Source: Actinomycetota bacterium
GTDB taxonomy: Bacteria; Actinomycetota; Acidimicrobiia; Acidimicrobiales; JAMCPL01
NCBI GenBank assembly: GCA_023379725.1
Contig: JAMCPC010000090.1
Span: 538-15,342, forward strand
Direction of reading: 5' to 3'
DNA length: 14,805 nucleotides
Of the stretch, positions 6,491 through 13,227 are shown in pieces; the stretch's first letter is position 1; each line of letters opens with the position of its first letter. The position numbers and the translations under genes were made by a program. Below the pieces are notes generated by a model. It ran no database searches. It was not told where the DNA came from and was given only the letters and a program-made list of their open reading frames with translations.

Positions 6491-7245
6491 GGTTGAACTC
6501 TCATCTTTCTTGACTCGCTATTTTCATTAGGGTGGGGTATAGAGTTATCCTGCCTTATCTCGCCAAATCTTCTGTCTCGTCTCTGGTATTCTTCTATGGC
6601 TTCGAATAAATGTTGTCTACGAAAATCTGGCCATAGTACTGGAGTGAACACTAGTTCAGTATAGGCAGCCTGCCAAAGTAGGAAGTTGGACAGCCTGTAC
6701 TCTCCAGAAGTCCTGATAAGCAGGTCAGGATCTGGCTGGTCAGGTAAGTACAGATGCGATTTAATCGTATGTTCATTTATGTTTTTAGCAGGTATGTTCT
6801 GTTCTACAATAGATTTCACTGCATCGATTATTTCTGTTCTTCCGCCATAGTTAAAAGCCATCGTAAGAGTGAGAGTCCTATTTTGGGCAGTCATTTCCTC
6901 TGAGCGCACCATTGTAGCTGTTGCTTTCTTTGGTACTCTCCAGTCGCGTCTTCCCATAAAGCGTATTCTTACTCCTTTTTCATGTAGTTCATCTCGACGG
7001 CGTTCCAGCAGGGAGGAGTTGAATCCCATTAAGAATCTGACTTCATCGACAGGACGCTTCCAATTTTCAGTGGAAAAGGCAAACATTGTTAGCCATTTAA
7101 CCCCGATATCAAGAGCGCCATTGACAGTGTCCACCAAAGCCTCTTCTCCTGCTGCGTGACCTTCGGTTCGAGGGAGGCCTCTTTTCTGTGCCCATCTGCC
7201 ATTGCCGTCCATCACGCATCCTATATGCGCGGGTATTCGGTTCAT
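6487..7245 (-). CDS. uppS: isoprenyl transferase (undecaprenyl diphosphate synthase family)
   Basis: Cis-prenyltransferase condensing isopentenyl diphosphate units onto an allylic primer to make the long-chain polyprenyl diphosphate that carries cell-wall precursors. From the start chosen at 7245 it is 252 aa. The diphosphate-binding MDGNGRW is at residues 12-18 with catalytic D13. FSTENWKRP and RTSGEYRLSNFLLWQ are the other family signatures. The reading frame extends upstream to 7368 into corC, but family proteins begin just before the MDGNGRW motif, so the inner ATG is preferred. A TATAAT hexamer on the minus strand (7274-7279) could be a separate promoter, though without a good -35. The gene lies 76 bases after corC and overlaps the small membrane gene. 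Chain length (C50 versus C55) cannot be read from the sequence. Confidence 0.92.
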   Translation of the reverse strand: MNRIPAHIGCVMDGNGRWAQKRGLPRTEGHAAGEEALVDTVNGALDIGVKWLTMFAFSTENWKRPVDEVRFLMGFNSSLLERRRDELHEKGVRIRFMGRRDWRVPKKATATMVRSEEMTAQNRTLTLTMAFNYGGRTEIIDAVKSIVEQNIPAKNINEHTIKSHLYLPDQPDPDLLIRTSGEYRLSNFLLWQAAYTELVFTPVLWPDFRRQHLFEAIEEYQRRDRRFGEIRQDNSIPHPNENSESRKMRVQP

Positions 7246-7321
7246 GTCCAAGTGAAACTGGTTAATAATTTTTATTATACCTCGCTGCCATGCTCTTAGT
7301 AGTATAGTAGTATCGCGGCAA

Positions 7322-8770
7322 TTATGGCTGCCGGTTGGGTTGTTTACCGGGTGACGGCTTCTTGGCAATCGTTACTCTATCTATCCGTCTTCCTTCCATC
7401 TTTTCGACTACTATTTCGCATCCATCCGCATTAACGTGTTCTCCCGGTCTTGGAACATGTCCAGCCAGATCCATGACCAATCCTCCCACTGTATCCCAAG
7501 TGCCCGACGGTAGGTCTATCCCGAGTAGCTCGCTCAATTCGTCTACCGGTGTCTTGGCGGGAACAGATAGAGTATCGGCAGCAATTTGCATGACATTTGG
7601 CTCATCTACATCGTATTCATCTACTATCTCTCCGATCAGTTCTTCAATGAGATCCTCGAGTGATATGATGCCCGTAGTGCTTCCGTACTCATCCACAACT
7701 ACAGCCTGGTGAAACTTATCGCGTTGCATCTCTCTCATCAGCATTGCAGCTCTTTTGGTTTCAGGTACGAAATGAGTCTTTCGCAGATGTTCTACCAGAG
7801 GCTCCGACCCTCTGCCCCCTCTTTCCAATGAAGCGAGATCTTTCAGGTTGGCTGTTCCTATAATGTCATCGAGATTGAGGTTGAATACGGGGAGCCTGCT
7901 GAAGCCGGCTTTTAGGGCGATATCGAGGGCTGTTGAAATATTCAATTGAGACTGGAGGGCAATAATGTCTGGTCGAGGGACCATTACCTCTCTTACTACG
8001 GTATCGCCCAACTCGATCACCGAACGGATCAGTGCCCTTTCTTCATGCTCTATTACATCTTCTTCGGCGGCAACATCGGCAATTGCCAGTATCTCTCCCT
8101 CGCTTACCTCCCTCCCTTTTAGCCGAGATCGTCCGATTGCCAATCCGGCTATTCGCACAAGAAAGCGTGAAAATTTTTGCAATGGCCAGAAAGAGGCGAC
8201 ACGTAATATTACAGGAGCGGTGGCAAGTGCTACCTTTTCCGGATCGTTTACTGCCCAGGTCTTTGGCAGTGCTTCCGCGGCAATGAAGATAATAACGACT
8301 TCAAATACAGTGGCAATTATTACGCCTATAGGGCCAAACCATCCATTGGATAGTATGCCTACTAAGGTCGCTGCAACCAACTGACATATAAGCACCAGCA
8401 GTAATACCACATTGAGATATGTATCAATATCATCTACTATTTTGGCCAGTTGGCGAGAGCCCTTCCTGTTTTCATCCATGAGAGCTATTGCTTTCGGTTT
8501 ACTGAGTTTGACCAGGCTGGTCTCAGAGAGGGCAAGAAAGGTAGAAAGGGCAACCAGGATGACTATAGCCAATAGCATTATCCAATCCTGTAACGTTACT
8601 CTAAATGCACTGGCCGGAGGAAACGCCAATGTGTACCTGGCGGAGAAGTGCTTGCTGGAGAAATCCCTGGTAGACAAGTACCTGGTAGGCAGGTTAGATG
8701 CACCTTTCATTGTTTTCAGTACTCTCGACGCTATGGCTGTTACAGGTAGGCTGGTAGTTGACATGGTCAT
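7322..8770 (-). CDS. CorC/HlyC-CNNM family membrane protein with CBS pair
   Basis: This 482-aa protein has a CNNM/DUF21 transmembrane domain (helices about 62-83, 118-140 and 146-168, with a further hydrophobic stretch near 180-200), a tandem CBS pair (about 263-385; VPRPDII and VVVDEYGSTTGIISLEDLIEELIG are visible landmarks), and a C-terminal CorC_HlyC domain (about 395-475). Homologues act in Mg2+/Co2+ transport or homeostasis at the membrane. The first 60 residues are an unusual extension containing four pentapeptide repeats at 27-46 (LPTRY, LSTRD, FSSKH, FSARY). The ATG overlaps the ybeY stop (ATGA). The frame could instead start at an internal TTG (residue 48), which would drop the repeats. 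In Mycobacterium tuberculosis the corresponding gene also follows phoH and ybeY. Confidence 0.85.
   Translation of the reverse strand: MTMSTTSLPVTAIASRVLKTMKGASNLPTRYLSTRDFSSKHFSARYTLAFPPASAFRVTLQDWIMLLAIVILVALSTFLALSETSLVKLSKPKAIALMDENRKGSRQLAKIVDDIDTYLNVVLLLVLICQLVAATLVGILSNGWFGPIGVIIATVFEVVIIFIAAEALPKTWAVNDPEKVALATAPVILRVASFWPLQKFSRFLVRIAGLAIGRSRLKGREVSEGEILAIADVAAEEDVIEHEERALIRSVIELGDTVVREVMVPRPDIIALQSQLNISTALDIALKAGFSRLPVFNLNLDDIIGTANLKDLASLERGGRGSEPLVEHLRKTHFVPETKRAAMLMREMQRDKFHQAVVVDEYGSTTGIISLEDLIEELIGEIVDEYDVDEPNVMQIAADTLSVPAKTPVDELSELLGIDLPSGTWDTVGGLVMDLAGHVPRPGEHVNADGCEIVVEKMEGRRIDRVTIAKKPSPGKQPNRQP
8633..8692. repeat. four tandem 15-base imperfect repeats in corC
   Basis: Units at 8633-8647, 8648-8662, 8663-8677 and 8678-8692 on the plus strand fit a GTacCTGGyrGaSAA-like pattern. 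On the coding (minus) strand they encode the pentapeptides LPTRY, LSTRD, FSSKH and FSARY. The length is a multiple of three, so expansion or loss keeps the reading frame. Related 15-base units beginning TGGTGGGG occur at 8774-8788 and 8789-8803, at the end of ybeY. Confidence 0.65.
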
Positions 8771-9555
8771 ACCTGGTGGGGCGGTGCCTGGTGGGGTGGG
8801 ATAGGATGGGTATACCAGAACTTGTCGAGTAACTCCTGTTCCAGCGCCTCCATTACCTCTGCTTCTGCATCCAATTCATGATCCATGCCAAGAATATGCA
8901 GTATGCCATGCACCAGCAGCAGTGCTATTTCGTCGTCTCTTTCCAGACCATGCTCCATTGTATTTAGCTCGGCCTGATGTGGACATATGAAGATATCTCC
9001 AAGTATCCACGGCACAACATCACCGTAAGATGATGGCTTGGGTAGAAAGAGCGGTCTATCGACTGGTCCAGTGGTAGGTGGACTGGGGAATAGAGCGGAT
9101 AGGTCGGTCGGCGTGGTAGTGGCAGAGTCGGCTGGTGGGTCGACGGAGTCTATAGATATGTGGCTGGTGGGTGGAGCAGTAGAGTCGATAGATATTGAAT
9201 TGGCAGGTGGATCCGAATCATCAGCATGTCGAGACGTATTGGGCGGGCGCCCGTCGACAGGGAAGGAAAGAACATCTGTTGGTCCAACATTGTCCATGAA
9301 CTCTTCGTTCAGTTCAGCTATATAGTAGTCGTCCACCATCCATATAGCCAGGTACAGCGGCCCTGGCGCAGTTTCGATGACCCCTTCTTCCTGGAGTACC
9401 TCGTAGGCCAAGCCGAGTAACCTATCGGTATATATATCATTGGAGCTAGCGGCAGATGTGCCATCTTGAAAGTTATAATCCTGAGTCTCGTTGTATATCT
9501 TTATACTATTTTTTAAGATTGAATACTCATTGTTAAACGATTCTGGGGAATTCAC
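8767..9555 (-). CDS. ybeY: endoribonuclease YbeY with large low-complexity insertion
   Basis: Zinc-dependent endoribonuclease for 16S rRNA 3'-end maturation and ribosome quality control. The zinc-ligand motif H216-GILH220-ILGMDH226 is intact, and TDVLSFPV (93-100) and LGDIFIC (185-191) are family landmarks. At 262 aa it is far longer than the usual 150-180. About 80 residues rich in Pro, Ser, Thr and Asp (103-182) are inserted between the LSFP and LGDI strands. They include two and a half 36-base repeats (PPxxxISIDSxx). The C-terminus carries the duplicated PPHQA/PPHQV. The start is a GTG at 9555 supported by AAGGAG on the minus strand (9566-9571). The gene lies 44 bases after phoH and overlaps corC by 4 bases. 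The insertion lies away from the metal site in sequence, so activity is probably kept. Confidence 0.88.
   Translation of the reverse strand: MNSPESFNNEYSILKNSIKIYNETQDYNFQDGTSAASSNDIYTDRLLGLAYEVLQEEGVIETAPGPLYLAIWMVDDYYIAELNEEFMDNVGPTDVLSFPVDGRPPNTSRHADDSDPPANSISIDSTAPPTSHISIDSVDPPADSATTTPTDLSALFPSPPTTGPVDRPLFLPKPSSYGDVVPWILGDIFICPHQAELNTMEHGLERDDEIALLLVHGILHILGMDHELDAEAEVMEALEQELLDKFWYTHPIPPHQAPPHQV
8774..8803. repeat. two 15-base G-rich repeats at the ybeY 3' end
   Basis: TGGTGGGGCGGTGCC (8774-8788) is followed by TGGTGGGGTGGGATA (8789-8803). On the minus coding strand they encode PPHQA and PPHQV-type residues at the C-terminus of YbeY. Several GG and GGGG runs on the plus strand give some potential for a two-tetrad G-quadruplex on the template strand. 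Confidence 0.5.
9133..9216. repeat. 36-base tandem repeat inside ybeY
   Basis: Units start at 9133, 9169 and 9205, with the third incomplete. Conserved parts on the plus strand are a GGTGG block and a GAGTC-TATAGATAT-like block. The coding strand gives PPANSISIDSTA, then PPTSHISIDSVD, then PPADS. The repeat sits in the middle of the YbeY insertion and is in frame. Confidence 0.6.
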
Positions 9556-9599
9556 CCTCTAACTTCTCCTTGTGTATCTAGACATTATGGTCATAGGGA

Positions 9600-10613
9600 C
9601 TAAAGGGAATTATGGAGCTGTTGATGATCGTGGCGTTCGTATGCATCTACTATCTGAGCAACTATATGGTGTCTGACTACATCTTTTTTAGTGAGGTAGA
9701 CGAACCGCACCCCATCGATTTGACCAAGGATCTTGTCCAGATTTACCAGGCCGGAGCTCCCTCCCGCAACGTCAATCTGGGTAACATCACCTGTAATTAC
9801 TGCCTTAGAACCAAAGCCGATACGCGTTAAGAACATCTTCATCTGCTGAGGAGTGGTGTTTTGAGCCTCATCTAGTATCACGAAACTGCGATTAAGCGTC
9901 CTCCCTCTCATAAATGCCAGGGGGGCTATTTCGATGATATTCCTTTCAATCATTCTCTGTACGCCCTCAGGCGAGATTATGTCATAAAGCGCATCATAAA
10001 TAGGTCTTAGGTATGGATCTACCTTCGCTGTAATATCACCAGGCAAAAAGCCCAACTTCTCTCCGGCCTCAACTGCAGGGCGAGTTAGGATGATCCTTTC
10101 CATTTCTCCCTTTTCCAACGCACTTACTGCCATCGCAACTGCCAGGTAGGATTTACCTGTTCCAGCTGGACCGATTCCGAAAGTAATTACGTTTTTCGAT
10201 ATGGCATCGACGTAAAGCCGTTGCCCGGCAGTCTTTGGTCTGATAGATCTGCCTTTGGTTGTATGAAAAATTTCGTAATTATCGAGCGATGATGGCCGGA
10301 TGTCGTCGTTCACCATTTCTATTGCACGTGTGACCTCCTCATCGTTAAGGTCTATGCCTTGATCAAGTATGGTAAGTAGCTCCTGGTATACCGCGGCAAC
10401 CTTGGTAGCATCTTTTCCATCAGCGGTGATCTCATTACCTCGTGCAACAATTTTGGTTGCTGGGAATGCCTGTTTGACGACTTTTAGCAATGAGTCATGG
10501 GGGCCAAGTAGGGAGATCATTGTTTTGTCTGCCGGTATGTTTGTCTTGGATTGGTAGTTACCGGTACCGGTCTGTACAGGCAATGGTGAGGGAGGTGGGA
10601 GTATCTTACTCAA
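9600..10613 (-). CDS. PhoH-like P-loop ATPase
   Basis: This 337-aa PhoH family protein carries Walker A GPAGTGKS at residues 148-155 and Walker B FVILDEAQ at 244-251, with the family-typical NTTPQQMKMFLTRIG and VITGDVTQID downstream. The N-terminal region (about 33-105) resembles the RNA-binding-like domain seen in actinobacterial homologues (ARGNEITADG). PhoH proteins are cytosolic ATPases, often helicase-like, and in many bacteria are encoded beside ybeY, suggesting a shared role in RNA processing. The frame opens at a TTG (10613) overlapping the HIT stop codon (TTGA). An ATG at residue 32 (10520) is an alternative start that would keep all recognisable domains. Confidence 0.88.
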   Translation of the reverse strand: MSKILPPPSPLPVQTGTGNYQSKTNIPADKTMISLLGPHDSLLKVVKQAFPATKIVARGNEITADGKDATKVAAVYQELLTILDQGIDLNDEEVTRAIEMVNDDIRPSSLDNYEIFHTTKGRSIRPKTAGQRLYVDAISKNVITFGIGPAGTGKSYLAVAMAVSALEKGEMERIILTRPAVEAGEKLGFLPGDITAKVDPYLRPIYDALYDIISPEGVQRMIERNIIEIAPLAFMRGRTLNRSFVILDEAQNTTPQQMKMFLTRIGFGSKAVITGDVTQIDVAGGSSGLVNLDKILGQIDGVRFVYLTKKDVVRHHIVAQIVDAYERHDHQQLHNSL

Positions 10614-10978
10614 CCTGGTGGCCAGCTCATAGTACGTCCTCCAATCACATGCAAGTGGAGATGTGGAACCAGATTCCCTGCGTCATCACCAACGTTGAAG
10701 ACGAGGCGATACCCTTTTGCCAGTATTCCTTCAGAAGTAGCTATCTCTCTTGCCGTGGTCAGCATTTCTATGATAATTTCAGCATGGTCAGGCCCTACAT
10801 CTGCGGCATGCTCTATGTGTGTTCGCGGAATGACCAATACATGCGTAGGTGCTTGAGGGTTGATATCCCTAAACGCTATGGTATGTGTATTTCTTGAGAT
10901 GATATCGGCCGACATCTCACCGTTGACTATTTTGCAGAATATACAGTCTCGGATTGATTGTGCCTGTTGCTCTTCCAT
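10610..10978 (-). CDS. HIT family protein (histidine-triad nucleotide hydrolase)
   Basis: This 122-aa HIT protein carries the histidine triad H106-L-H108-L-H110-V near its C-terminus, and CIFC (12-15) at the start as in zinc-binding HinT/Hit proteins. Such enzymes hydrolyse nucleoside phosphoramidates or adenylylated compounds; the exact substrate is not evident. The frame stays open upstream to 11065, but homologues begin just before the CIFC motif. The ATG at 10978 is therefore preferred. It lies one base after the stop of the HTH gene, suggesting re-initiation. The stop overlaps the phoH start. Confidence 0.88.
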   Translation of the reverse strand: MEEQQAQSIRDCIFCKIVNGEMSADIISRNTHTIAFRDINPQAPTHVLVIPRTHIEHAADVGPDHAEIIIEMLTTAREIATSEGILAKGYRLVFNVGDDAGNLVPHLHLHVIGGRTMSWPPG

Positions 10979-10979
10979 T

Positions 10980-11249
10980 TTATTTGTTATTGGCAGCATC
11001 CGACTGTCCTCCGGTTGATTTCTTGTGTGCGTCGGGATAGAGATGCTCCAGGGTACCTGGTTCAATTCGGCACATCTCTATAAAAGTGTCTACATCTTGA
11101 CTCTTTAGTCTGATTACCCTGCCAAACCTATAGGCAGGCAACGATCCTTCATCGACGAATCGGTACAGGCTCCTCAGCGTGATTCCTAAACGATCGGCGG
11201 CCTCTTTTGTGCTCAGCCATTCTATATTGGTGGGTAACAGATCATTCAT
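10980..11249 (-). CDS. excisionase-type (HTH_17) DNA-binding protein
   Basis: An 89-aa protein with a MerR/excisionase-like winged helix-turn-helix over residues 11-58: WLSTKEAADRLGITLRSLYR (recognition helix) then YRFGRVIRLKSQDVDTFI (wing and final helix). The C-terminal 25 residues are hydrophilic and probably disordered. No integrase or phage gene is nearby, so it is more likely a chromosomal regulator, in the style of the small actinobacterial HTH_17 proteins (BldC is one relative of similar size), than a true excisionase. It is the first gene of the HTH-HIT-phoH-ybeY-corC-uppS run and may regulate it. No strong ribosome site precedes the ATG. Confidence 0.8.
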   Translation of the reverse strand: MNDLLPTNIEWLSTKEAADRLGITLRSLYRFVDEGSLPAYRFGRVIRLKSQDVDTFIEMCRIEPGTLEHLYPDAHKKSTGGQSDAANNK

Positions 11250-11271
11250 TGGCTGGAGCGTCTTAGTGGTC

Positions 11272-11400
11272 TATCCTGGAAATAACCATGGGTCCTCGCC
11301 AGCCAGGTGATGCCTTTTTCGGTCGCGTTACGTCTTGGCGGTTCACCAGCTCTTATCCTTACTTACAAATGCCGGGTAACGTCACGATATTCACGGGACA
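11272..11400 (+). repeat. MITE-like repeat copy 2 with imperfect inverted ends
   Basis: End A (11272-11314) matches 984-1026 at 33 of 43 positions. End B (reverse complement of 11367-11400) matches 1100-1133 at 26 of 34. Here the ends face inward, giving a 129-base unit with imperfect terminal inverted repeats sharing the pattern TcCyg-RAATA. It fills most of the 156-base gap between the bldD-like and HTH genes. No open frame of note is inside and no clear target-site duplication is seen. It may be a decayed miniature transposable element or a conserved intergenic structure. Confidence 0.5.
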
Positions 11401-11405
11401 TGTCA

Positions 11406-12044
11406 TTAGTAGATCAGATCCAATTCTCCCAGGCGTTGGATCATTACTTCAGGAGCAACGCCAAACATTGCTGCTACTATTCGTAGGTCCTCACCTCGTA
11501 TGGTAATCATCTGGCCGTTAAAATCCTGACGTTGTATTTGCACGACTGACAGAAATCTACGAAGAAGATCTTGCTCAGGACCGGTGGAGCTATTGAGTTT
11601 GGCCAGATCCAAAGTGACTTTTTCTTGGTTGGCCAATGGTACATTGGTAGGTGTATAGTGCATAGACGACCTTCTTATGATAGGCTGCCACCTACTATCT
11701 GCATCCAGGTCTGGGAGTAACTGGTCTACCGGAACGTCGTACAGCTTAGCCAGCCTTTGAAGCCTGGGTACCGATATCGAGCGCTCACCCCTTTCGTAGG
11801 CTCCCAGAACAGAAGCTTTGAATTCTCTGTCGGATAGCACTTCGACACGTTGAAGCGACATTCTCATCTGCTTGCGCACAGTACGGAGTTTGTCACCGAC
11901 TGTTTTGGCGTACTGCTCTCTTAGCGCTTTGTTGTCGCCATCATCAAAGCTATCTATGTCACCATCCAGAGCATCATTTCTATCTATATCATTTAATGCG
12001 ATGGTATTATTTCGATTGGTAGTAGCACTTGGTTGCTTTGTCAT
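11406..12044 (-). CDS. BldD-like transcriptional regulator, predicted c-di-GMP binding
   Basis: A 212-aa homologue of Streptomyces BldD. The XRE-type helix-turn-helix spans about 44-110 (GDKLRTVRKQMRMSLQRVEVLS, GAYERGERSISVPRLQRLAKLY). The C-terminal domain (about 142-212) keeps the cyclic-di-GMP signature RxD-X8-RxxD as R172-Q-D174 and R183-GE-D186. In Streptomyces this motif makes a tetrameric c-di-GMP bridge two BldD monomers and so switch on DNA binding. A 40-residue Asp/Asn-rich N-terminal tail and a linker (112-140) are longer than in BldD. The ATG at 12044 has AAGGAA on the minus strand only 1-2 bases away; no other early start is available. A promoter with a palindrome over its -35 lies upstream, suggesting autoregulation. 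Expected targets are unknown. Confidence 0.82.
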   Translation of the reverse strand: MTKQPSATTNRNNTIALNDIDRNDALDGDIDSFDDGDNKALREQYAKTVGDKLRTVRKQMRMSLQRVEVLSDREFKASVLGAYERGERSISVPRLQRLAKLYDVPVDQLLPDLDADSRWQPIIRRSSMHYTPTNVPLANQEKVTLDLAKLNSSTGPEQDLLRRFLSVVQIQRQDFNGQMITIRGEDLRIVAAMFGVAPEVMIQRLGELDLIY

Positions 12045-12099
12045 ATTCCTTCTTTAATTGTATATGCCCGTGCATGCCTACTCATGTTCCTGTACATAT

Positions 12100-12127
12100 A
12101 TTATACGAAATTATTGACTAAGTCAAT
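12100..12127 (-). promoter_or_regulatory. predicted bldD-like promoter with 15-bp palindromic operator
   Basis: On the minus strand TTGACT (12121-12126) and TATAAT (12100-12105) form a recognisable promoter, although the 15-base spacer is short; TAATAT two bases further downstream would give 17. The perfect inverted repeat ATTGACT-A-AGTCAAT (12113-12127) covers the -35 element. Its half-sites TGAC/GTCA recall the BldD box but with a different spacing, so it is not an exact match. The predicted transcript would have a leader of about 48 bases before the bldD-like start. The rest of the gap to etfA shows only a weak CAATC/GATTG hairpin. Confidence 0.5.
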
Positions 12128-12200
12128 TAGATGCTCAGCGGATATAAGCAATCCTTTAAGCTGATTGTTTCTTCCTGCCGTACTTGCTGACCGGAGGATC

Positions 12201-13172
12201 TTAGGAGAGCCCTTTGAGTGCTTCGATCAATTTTGGCATGATTTGATGCAGATCGCCCACAATTCCGAGATCAGCTACTGAGAATATTGGGGCCTCCTGA
12301 TCTTTATTTATGGCTATGATGTTTTTTGCTCCCTTCATACCCACAAGGTGCTGGGTAGCTCCGGAAATACCGCAGGCGATGTAGACAGTAGGCTTTACGG
12401 TCTTTCCTGTCTGCCCGACCTGACGCGAGTAGGGGACCCACCCTGAATCCACTATTGCCCTACTGGCACCGGCTGCTCCATGCAGTAATTCAGCCAACTC
12501 TTCTACCATGGAGTATGCCTCTTGTGATCCCAATCCCCTTCCTCCGGAGACAACTACGTCAGCTTCATCCAGTTTTGGTCCACTCTGAGTCTCGACATGA
12601 TGAGATACGATAGAAGCGTTAGCGGTAGCTCCCAAGTCGCCTGCCTGTATACCGACAACCTCTGCTGGCTGTCCACTCGACGGCTCGGCAGTAAAGGTTT
12701 TTGATCTGACTATAAATATCCATGGCATTTTACCGGTGAACTGAGCCGTTGCTATCTGACTTCCTCCGAAAAGTACATGAGAGGAGGAGATGGCATCACC
12801 CTCTTGATCGAGACCTACTACGTTTGTTATGACCGGCCTGTCTATCTTCACTGACAGCCTTCCTATAATATCTCTGCAGTCGTAGGTAGTCGGTGCGAGT
12901 ATAATGCTGGGGGCGTTTTCGCTGTTTACGATGGCGGCTATTGCACTTGCGACATGCGGACCGGGTAGAGACTCACCGATATCACCTACGTCAAACAGGC
13001 GTCCGGCACCGTATGACCCGACCTCGGCCGCAAGTGAGGCAGTATCTTTTCCCCATGCTATAGCGTCTACTTTGTCTGAAATAGAACGTGCCTCTGTCAA
13101 TAGTTCCAATGATGCAGGTAAGACCTGTCCGTTATTGCTCTCTGCTATTACCAGTATCCTGTCAATAGTCAT
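12201..13172 (-). CDS. etfA: electron transfer flavoprotein alpha subunit
   Basis: FAD-binding subunit of the EtfAB heterodimer, which moves electrons from acyl-CoA and other dehydrogenases to the respiratory chain. This 323-aa protein has the EtfA N-terminal domain (ILVIAE at 6-11) and the C-terminal FAD domain with VVSGGRGLGS, VDSGWVPYSRQVGQTGK, ACGISGATQHLVGM and AINKDQEAPIFSVADLGIVGD in the family order. The ATG is preceded by AGGAGA on the minus strand (13177-13182), a strong ribosome site. It follows etfB by 55 bases and no promoter is evident between them, so the two are likely co-transcribed. Partner dehydrogenases are not in the window. Confidence 0.95.
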   Translation of the reverse strand: MTIDRILVIAESNNGQVLPASLELLTEARSISDKVDAIAWGKDTASLAAEVGSYGAGRLFDVGDIGESLPGPHVASAIAAIVNSENAPSIILAPTTYDCRDIIGRLSVKIDRPVITNVVGLDQEGDAISSSHVLFGGSQIATAQFTGKMPWIFIVRSKTFTAEPSSGQPAEVVGIQAGDLGATANASIVSHHVETQSGPKLDEADVVVSGGRGLGSQEAYSMVEELAELLHGAAGASRAIVDSGWVPYSRQVGQTGKTVKPTVYIACGISGATQHLVGMKGAKNIIAINKDQEAPIFSVADLGIVGDLHQIMPKLIEALKGLS

Positions 13173-13227
13173 TCAATCTCCTATTCAGTGTCTAAATTAA
13201 CTTCTACTATGCTTAAGCGGCGCTATA

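Noticed and set aside
6336..6530. 64-aa open frame on the plus strand after the kinase
   Set aside because: It lies opposite the coupled small membrane gene and the uppS 3' end; no ribosome site, and the minus-strand frame has better support.
9133..9216. 36-base repeats as a CRISPR array
   Set aside because: The units are directly tandem with no spacers, diverged, and lie in frame inside ybeY.
9038..9325. 95-aa Gly/Val/Ser-rich plus-strand frame
   Set aside because: It arises from the G-rich complement of the YbeY insertion; the YbeY frame continues on both sides with conserved motifs.
10561..10570. CCGGTACCGG palindrome as an operator
   Set aside because: It lies within the first codons of phoH and encodes ordinary residues; a single short palindrome is expected by chance.
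10979..11066. HIT protein starting at the upstream ATG (11065)
   Set aside because: This would add 29 residues overlapping the HTH gene that have no counterpart in the family; the start at 10978 fits the N-terminus of homologues.
10980..11249. Excisionase gene marking an integrated element
   Set aside because: There is no integrase, attachment site or phage gene nearby; the gene is packed into a housekeeping operon, so a chromosomal regulator is more likely.
12113..12127. Exact BldD-box operator
   Set aside because: The TGAC/GTCA half-sites are three bases apart, closer than in the Streptomyces consensus; kept only as a possible diverged operator.
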